Notes under the pieces: model-generated | The model's input: only the letters and a program-made list of their open reading frames with translations | Database searches by the model: none | Told to the model about the DNA's origin: nothing | Translations under genes and position numbers: made by a program | Part shown: positions 59,142-64,000 of the stretch, piece by piece | How the letters are laid out: each line of letters begins with the position of its first letter | Numbering within the stretch: the first letter of the stretch is position 1 | Origin: Bacteroidales bacterium UBA5536 | Lineage (GTDB): Bacteria > Bacteroidota > Bacteroidia > Bacteroidales > F082 | Assembly (NCBI GenBank): GCA_002426795.1 | Contig: DINQ01000020.1 | Span: 381,017-445,016, forward strand | Length of the DNA stretch: 64,000 nucleotides | Reading direction: 5' to 3'

Positions 59142-61757
59142 ATGCCAAAAAAGCAACAAGCCATTGCCGAAACACCTTTGATGAAGCAGTACAATGCTAT
59201 CAAGGCTAAATATCCGGATGCGCTTTTGCTTTTTAGGGTGGGCGATTTTTATGAAACTTTTGGTCAGGACGCTATAAAAGCCTCTGAAATTCTGGGAATT
59301 GTGCTTACACGTCGTGCCAATGGAAGTGCAAGTCATATTGAGCTTGCGGGTTTTCCGCATCATTCATTAGACACCTATTTACCTAAGTTGGTAAAAGCCG
59401 GTCAAAAGGTGGCGATTTGTGATCAGCTTGAAGATCCCAAGCTGACAAAGAAAATTGTCAAGCGTGGGGTAACAGAACTGGTTACTCCCGGAGTTTCATA
59501 TAATGATAATGTATTGGAACAAAAGGAAAACAATTTTTTGGCTGCCTTGCACCTTCAGCAAGGCGATTCAGGGATTGCTTTTTTAGATATTTCGACTGGT
59601 GAATTTTTTTTGGCTCAGGGTAATGAAGAATATATCGATAAATTGTTGCAAAGCTTTAATCCAAGCGAGATTGTTCTGCAGCGCAACAAACGAAAGGCTT
59701 TCATCGAGCGGTTTGGCGACAGATTTTACCTCAGTGTTTTCGACGATTGGGTCTTTGCCCTGGATTTTGCGCGCGAAACGCTGACACGCCATTTTAATAC
59801 AACATCATTAAAAGGTTTTGGTGTAGATGAGTTACAGAATGGTATTATTGCTGCTGGTGCAGCACTGTATTATTTGTTTGAAACACATCACGAGCAAATT
59901 GAACACGTTTCGTCACTAGCCCGCATCGATCAGGGACAATTTGTTTGGCTTGATAAATTTACAATCCGCAATCTTGAGTTGTTGTACTCGCCTCATCCAC
60001 AAGCAAAAACCTTGTTGGATATCATCGACAAAACAGTTTCTCCAATGGGAGGCAGGCTGATGCGGCGATGGATTACATTGCCATTGAAAAACAAAAATCA
60101 AATTGAAGAACGACATCAAATAGTTGCGTTTTTAATCGAAAATCAGGTCCAGCTTCAACAGATGCAGGAAGCAATCCGGTTAACTGGAGACCTCGAGCGT
60201 CTGATTTCAAAAGTTTCCCTGGTGCGCATCAGCCCGCGCGAGTTGCAACAAGTGGGTCGTGCTTTGGAACAGGTTGAAGCTCTGAAGCTGTTGTGTTCAG
60301 AGGCGAAACAGGCGGATTTAAAGAAGATTGCTGAACAGCTAAATCCCTGTCAAACAATTCGTGAAAGAATTAAACGTGAACTCAGCGCTGATCCTCCTGC
60401 AGTTGTATCAAAAGGAAATATCATTGGCAAGGGGGTTTCCGAAGAGTTGGATGAACTTAGAAACCTGTCAAAGAGTGGAAAAGATTTCCTGATGGGATTG
60501 CAAAAACGGGAAATGGAGAAAACAGGTATCTCAAGTTTGAAGGTTGGGTATAACAACGTTTTTGGCTATTATTTGGAGGTCACCAATGTGCACAAGCATA
60601 AAGTGCCTGAAGAGTGGATCAGGAAGCAAACGCTCACTGGATCTGAACGATACATAACGGAAGAACTCAAGATTTATGAGCAGAAAATTCTTGGAGCCGA
60701 AGAAAAGATTCAAGAAATTGAAGTTCAGCTTTATAGCGATTTGGTAGCTGCAGTTGCTGATTATATAGCCCCTGTACAATTAAACGCCTCGCTTATGGCC
60801 CGACTGGACTGTTTGATTAGTTTTGCGGTGGTTGCAATGAAGCATCAATATGTTAAGCCTGTGATTAATGAATCGATGGCGATTAATATTCGTGAGGGAC
60901 GTCATCCTGTCATTGAACAGCAATTGCCAGCAGGAGAACAGTATATCACGAATGATGTTTCTCTCGATCATGAAAGACAGCAAGTACTCATTATTACAGG
61001 CCCCAATATGTCGGGCAAGTCGGCGCTGCTTCGTCAAACTGCCTTAATAGTCCTGATGGCACAAATGGGGAGTTTTGTGCCCGCACAATCTGCCGTTATT
61101 GGATTGGTAGACAAGGTATTTACAAGAGTAGGCGCCAGCGACAACATTTCATCTGGCGAATCTACTTTCATGGTCGAAATGAATGAAACGGCCAGTATTT
61201 TGAACAATATATCAGCAAGAAGTCTTGTACTGCTCGATGAAATAGGCAGAGGAACAAGTACTTACGACGGAATTAGCATTGCATGGGCCATTACCGAATA
61301 TTTGCATGAGCACCCTTCATTCCGTGCCAAAGTGATGTTTGCAACGCATTATCATGAATTAAATGAGATGGCAGCATCATTTTCACGCATCAGAAATTAC
61401 CATGTTTCGGTAAAAGAAGCGGGTAACAAAGTGGTTTTCCTGCGTAAATTAAAAAAAGGAGGGAGCGCGCACAGCTTTGGGATTCATGTGGCTGCAATGG
61501 CTGGAATGCCTCGTAAAGTCATCGATCGTGCTGATAAATTGCTGACTATGCTCGAGCAATCACATTCATCAGATGCCTTAAGCAAAACCGAACAGCGACA
61601 TGCGAAAGATCAAGACTTTCAGTTGAGCTTTATACAGTTGGATGATCCTTTACTGTTGCAAATCAAAGACGATATCCTCAATACCAACATCGATACTTTG
61701 ACCCCGGTTGAGGCTTTGCTGAAGCTTCACGAGATAAAAAAACTACTTGGTAAATGA
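59142..61757 (+). CDS. mutS: DNA mismatch repair protein MutS
   Basis: 871 residues. The mismatch-recognition Phe-x-Glu is in RVGDFYETFGQDA (Phe and Glu at about 32-34 and after). Connector, lever and clamp domains follow. The ATPase has Walker A ITGPNMSGKSALLRQTA (Ala follows the Ser where Thr is common), the ABC-like signature ASDNISSGESTFMVEM, and Walker B LVLLDEIGRGTSTYDG. The HTH-like dimer motif HSFGIHVAAMAGMP follows. It detects mispairs and starts repair with MutL. No mutL is in the window. It is followed by two tRNA genes. Confidence 0.97.
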   Translation: MPKKQQAIAETPLMKQYNAIKAKYPDALLLFRVGDFYETFGQDAIKASEILGIVLTRRANGSASHIELAGFPHHSLDTYLPKLVKAGQKVAICDQLEDPKLTKKIVKRGVTELVTPGVSYNDNVLEQKENNFLAALHLQQGDSGIAFLDISTGEFFLAQGNEEYIDKLLQSFNPSEIVLQRNKRKAFIERFGDRFYLSVFDDWVFALDFARETLTRHFNTTSLKGFGVDELQNGIIAAGAALYYLFETHHEQIEHVSSLARIDQGQFVWLDKFTIRNLELLYSPHPQAKTLLDIIDKTVSPMGGRLMRRWITLPLKNKNQIEERHQIVAFLIENQVQLQQMQEAIRLTGDLERLISKVSLVRISPRELQQVGRALEQVEALKLLCSEAKQADLKKIAEQLNPCQTIRERIKRELSADPPAVVSKGNIIGKGVSEELDELRNLSKSGKDFLMGLQKREMEKTGISSLKVGYNNVFGYYLEVTNVHKHKVPEEWIRKQTLTGSERYITEELKIYEQKILGAEEKIQEIEVQLYSDLVAAVADYIAPVQLNASLMARLDCLISFAVVAMKHQYVKPVINESMAINIREGRHPVIEQQLPAGEQYITNDVSLDHERQQVLIITGPNMSGKSALLRQTALIVLMAQMGSFVPAQSAVIGLVDKVFTRVGASDNISSGESTFMVEMNETASILNNISARSLVLLDEIGRGTSTYDGISIAWAITEYLHEHPSFRAKVMFATHYHELNEMAASFSRIRNYHVSVKEAGNKVVFLRKLKKGGSAHSFGIHVAAMAGMPRKVIDRADKLLTMLEQSHSSDALSKTEQRHAKDQDFQLSFIQLDDPLLLQIKDDILNTNIDTLTPVEALLKLHEIKKLLGK

Positions 61758-61887
61758 TCCAGTCAAATGATGCAGCTATCCAAAATTTATAGGTTTCTCT
61801 TACTTAACAATTTGTAGTAGGTCTATTTGTTTCATAACTTGATTGTTGTAACGAGCTAAAAACACCTTCAAAAAAAATAGAAAAAAA

Positions 61888-61920
61888 TTTGCGCGTTAAT
61901 TGAAAACTTGTGTACATTTG
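61888..61920 (+). promoter_or_regulatory. Bacteroidota-type promoter for the tRNA genes (TTTG-N21-TACATTTG)
   Basis: -33 TTTG at 61888-61891, a 21-nt spacer, then -7 TACATTTG at 61913-61920. The tRNA-Gly 5' end is 19 nt downstream. Both elements match the known consensus. Confidence 0.7.
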
Positions 61921-61938
61921 CAACTCCAAAAACGGAAC

Positions 61939-62011
<73 letters not shown>

Positions 62012-62018
62012 CAATATA

Positions 62019-62043
62019 AATCCCGACTCGTTCGGGATTTTTT
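62019..62043 (+). terminator. Rho-independent terminator after tRNA-Gly
   Basis: Stem AATCCCGA / TCGGGATT with a five-base loop and a T run. It lies between the two tRNA genes, so tRNA-Leu may partly depend on its own start or on read-through. Confidence 0.8.
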
Positions 62044-62074
62044 ATAGACTGTAAAGTCCACCAACTTACAAAGT

Positions 62075-62159
62075 GCCCGAGTGGTGGAATTGGTAGACAC
62101 GAAGGACTTAAAATCCTTTGGCCATTGCGGCCGTGCCGGTTCGAGCCCGGCCTCGGGTA
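62075..62159 (+). tRNA. tRNA-Leu (TAA)
   Basis: 85-nt cloverleaf with a long variable arm typical of Leu. Acceptor GCCCGAG, anticodon stem AAGGA/TCCTT around loop CTTAAAA (anticodon TAA at 62109-62111), and T-arm GCCGG TTCGAGC CCGGC. A is the discriminator and CCA (62160-62162) follows in the DNA, unlike tRNA-Gly. Confidence 0.95.
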
Positions 62160-62161
62160 CC

Positions 62162-62201
62162 AAAAACCCTTAAATTGATTTCAATTGATAGGGTTTTTTT
62201 T
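62162..62201 (+). terminator. Rho-independent terminator after tRNA-Leu
   Basis: AAAAACCCT pairs with AGGGTTTTT around an AT-rich inner hairpin (ATTGA/TCAAT), followed by a T run. Confidence 0.75.
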
Positions 62202-62240
62202 ATGGGCTGCAACGGACAGCTTTATCATCAAAACAAAGCT

Positions 62241-62248
62241 TATTTTTG
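62241..62248 (+). promoter_or_regulatory. Putative -7 box (TATTTTTG) for the YitT gene
   Basis: TATTTTTG lies 13 nt before the ATG at 62262. TTTA is found 16 nt further upstream. It supports a start after the tRNA rather than within it. Confidence 0.4.
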
Positions 62249-62261
62249 TACGACTAATTCG

Positions 62262-63128
62262 ATGATTATGAGACGACAAAAAACCATTACAGACGAAATA
62301 AAATCCTATATTATTATCACTTTCGGGCTGTTTGTGATGGCTTTGGGCTGGACAGCCTTTTTGATTCCTAATCACTTATTGGGTGGTGGAGTAAGTGGTA
62401 TTGCAACCTTACTTTATTGGAGCACAGGTTTGTCGACCGGGATTACTATTTTGGCTGTTAATACCGTTTTGATTCTCATCGCTCTACGTATCCTTGGATT
62501 TGGCTTTGGTGTCAAAACCATTTATTCCATTGTTGTATTATCCGGTTTTTTCTCTTTGCTACAATTCTATATCAAAGAGCCTTTTGTGACGGATCGCTTT
62601 ATGTCAGCTATTATTGGTGGTGTTTTGGGCGGATTTAGTATTGGGATTGTATTTACGCAGGGCGGAAGTACAGGCGGTACTGATATTATAGCCATGATCG
62701 TAAACAAGTATAAGAATATCAGTCCGGGTAAAATCATTCTTTCACTTGATGTAGTGATTATTTCGGGTTCATTCCTGATTTTCCAAAGTGTCGAAACCCT
62801 TGTTTACGGCTTTGTAATCATGGTTGTTTCGAGCTATACCATCGATTTGGTTTTGACTGGAAATAAACAATCAGTGCAACTATTTATTTTTTCATCAAAG
62901 GCTCACCAAATAGCCGATCGCATTGGTAATGAAACCGGTAGGGGCGTTACTTTTATCAAAGGCACGGGCTGGTATACCAAAGCTGAGCATGATATTTTGA
63001 TGGTGATTGTGCGAAAAATGGAGTCTCCACAACTCTTTAGAATTGTCCGTGAGGAAGATCCTGAAGCATTTGTTTCGCTCAACACTGTGATGGGTGTTTA
63101 CGGCAAGGGCTTTGATATCATGAAATAG
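62262..63128 (+). CDS. YitT family membrane protein (DUF161 plus DUF2179)
   Basis: 288 residues. An upstream in-frame extension exists but runs back through the tRNA-Leu gene, so the start is the ATG at 62262 (or 62268). Five to six hydrophobic helices fill residues about 15-210 with GGGVSGIATLLYWSTG and FTQGGSTGGTDIIAMIVNK, the YitT repeat motifs. The C-terminal about 75 residues are the soluble DUF2179 domain (GRGVTFIKGTGWYTKAEHDILMVIV). The function of YitT proteins is not well defined; a transport role is often proposed. Confidence 0.88.
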   Translation: MIMRRQKTITDEIKSYIIITFGLFVMALGWTAFLIPNHLLGGGVSGIATLLYWSTGLSTGITILAVNTVLILIALRILGFGFGVKTIYSIVVLSGFFSLLQFYIKEPFVTDRFMSAIIGGVLGGFSIGIVFTQGGSTGGTDIIAMIVNKYKNISPGKIILSLDVVIISGSFLIFQSVETLVYGFVIMVVSSYTIDLVLTGNKQSVQLFIFSSKAHQIADRIGNETGRGVTFIKGTGWYTKAEHDILMVIVRKMESPQLFRIVREEDPEAFVSLNTVMGVYGKGFDIMK

Positions 63129-63156
63129 TCCTCATATAGAAATCTATCAGAAAAGA

Positions 63157-64000
63157 CTATTCATACGGAATTTCTTTTGTTCCGAAATTTATCTGGGCTA
63201 CAATTACCCCAACCAACATCAGGCCGCTCCCTAGTAGGTTTAAATGATCCATGGTTTCGGCTAATATCAACCATCCACCAAAGGCAGCAAAAACGGCTTC
63301 AAGGCTTAAAATCAGTGCTGCATGGTCGGGTCTTACCCGCTGTTGACCAATCATTTGAAGCGTGTATCCGATCCCAACGGAAGCTATCCCTGTATATAAA
63401 ATAGGCCATGTGGCTTGCTGAAGGGCGCTTGCTGAAAATGGTTCATTCAATATGAGACCAAGCAATAAACTAATAACCCCGGTAAAAGCATACTGCGAAA
63501 AAGCTAATACCCTGAAGTCGAATCGTGGTGAAAGATAACCCAGTATAATCAGGTGAAAGGCCCAGAAAACAGCACTTATCAACACAAGCATATCGCCAGT
63601 CTGCACCTCAAAACGTTGCCGAAATGTTAGAAAATACAAGCCGGTAAGAGCCAGTGATGCGCCTATCCATACTTGCGTGCCCGACTTTTTGCGCGTAAAC
63701 AAGCCGATGGCAGGAACAAAAATGATGTATAAACTCGTTATAAAACCTGCATTTCCGGCTGAGGTGTAAATGATGCCAACCTGTTGAAATGTGGCCGCAA
63801 AAAACAATGCAATACCGGCCAGCATGCCCATTGCCAAAGGCTTGAAAATATTTTTTGAAAACTGAAAGCGAGGCTTCATCAGGAAAAAGAGCGGGAGCAA
63901 GCTGAACGCGCCAAGTAAAAAGCGAATTCCATTGAAAGTCAATGGGCCAATATGCTCCATGCCCTGACGTTGCGCCACAAAGGCGAAACCCCATACAATT
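63157..64000 (-). CDS. EamA/DMT family transporter (5' end beyond window)
   Basis: 281 codons are visible on the minus strand. The frame continues without a stop to the window edge as IVWGFAFVAQRQGMEHIG, the usual end of the first EamA helix, so the N-terminus is cut off rather than starting at the internal GTG at 63978. Ten-helix DMT pattern: FNGIRFLLGAFSLLPLFF, YTSAGNAGFITSLYIIFVPAIGLF, VLISAVFWAFHLIILGYLSP, and the second EamA repeat ending HAALILSLEAVFAAFGGWLILAE. It probably exports small metabolites; the substrate is unknown. Confidence 0.88.
   Translation of the reverse strand, partial: IVWGFAFVAQRQGMEHIGPLTFNGIRFLLGAFSLLPLFFLMKPRFQFSKNIFKPLAMGMLAGIALFFAATFQQVGIIYTSAGNAGFITSLYIIFVPAIGLFTRKKSGTQVWIGASLALTGLYFLTFRQRFEVQTGDMLVLISAVFWAFHLIILGYLSPRFDFRVLAFSQYAFTGVISLLLGLILNEPFSASALQQATWPILYTGIASVGIGYTLQMIGQQRVRPDHAALILSLEAVFAAFGGWLILAETMDHLNLLGSGLMLVGVIVAQINFGTKEIPYE

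Noticed and set aside
62118..62261. N-terminal extension of the YitT protein
   Set aside because: It runs through the tRNA-Leu gene and its terminator; a -7 box at 62241 supports the later ATG.

Overview
The window looks like a chromosomal contig of an anaerobic or facultatively anaerobic member of the Bacteroidota (Bacteroidales/Marinilabiliales-like). Reasons: proteins with C-terminal type IX secretion (T9SS) sorting domains, a GIN/DUF2807 protein, DUF4271 next to hemD-rnpA-yidD, FucP-type sugar transport, -7 promoter boxes of the form TAnnTTTG, and fermentation genes (pyruvate:ferredoxin oxidoreductase, ackA, pta). No phage, insertion sequence, CRISPR array or rRNA was seen. Two tRNA genes lie near the right end.

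Layout. 1-642: 3' part of an ettA-like ABC-F gene. 742-4715: two glycosyltransferases behind an LptF/LptG permease (envelope polysaccharide/LPS). 4970-6535: GIN-domain beta-barrel envelope protein with a possible ECF-type promoter. 6605-9854: pta / 3-hydroxyacyl-CoA dehydrogenase-like / ackA operon. 10223-12796: DUF4271, hemD, rnpA, yidD. 12883-17746: S41 protease, O-antigen ligase-like protein, cytidine deaminase, ChaN-like protein. 17767-26231: the standout locus, five tightly packed minus-strand genes. In transcription order they encode a membrane cytochrome b-like protein, an FAD/Fe-S oxidoreductase with a membrane anchor, a 20-CxxCH cytochrome, a 40-CxxCH cytochrome and a predicted outer-membrane beta-barrel. 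26600-33396: GtrA, a T9SS Asp-box protein, a GNAT-like protein, a T9SS beta-helix protein and a small membrane protein. 33410-34534: PQQ-type sugar dehydrogenase lipoprotein. 34664-40108: ROK kinase, sugar MFS transporter, glycosylasparaginase and GH20 hexosaminidase. 40115-41359: Zn-ribbon, Arc-like and SPFH trio. 41544-44507: GH92 mannosidase. 44566-50806: exported beta-carbonic anhydrase, NTF2-like protein, DHOD-like flavoprotein and PFOR. 50893-61757: acid phosphatase, SppA, glucosaminidase, folK, deoxynucleoside kinase, OmpA/TPR protein, TrmH-family methyltransferase and mutS. 61939-64000: tRNA-Gly, tRNA-Leu, YitT and a truncated EamA transporter.

How it works together. PFOR, Pta and AckA give acetate and ATP from pyruvate. 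GH92, GH20, glycosylasparaginase, ROK kinase and the sugar transporter form a plausible N-glycan/GlcNAc scavenging set. The five-gene redox operon could link the inner membrane (quinol or NAD(P)H) through the periplasm (20 haems) to the outer membrane or cell surface (40 haems plus a barrel). That would be a putative extracellular electron transfer conduit, which I do not recognise as any characterised system. Both cytochromes are built from a repeating three-haem module. The 40-haem protein has grown by tandem duplication of a 672-bp, nine-haem unit.
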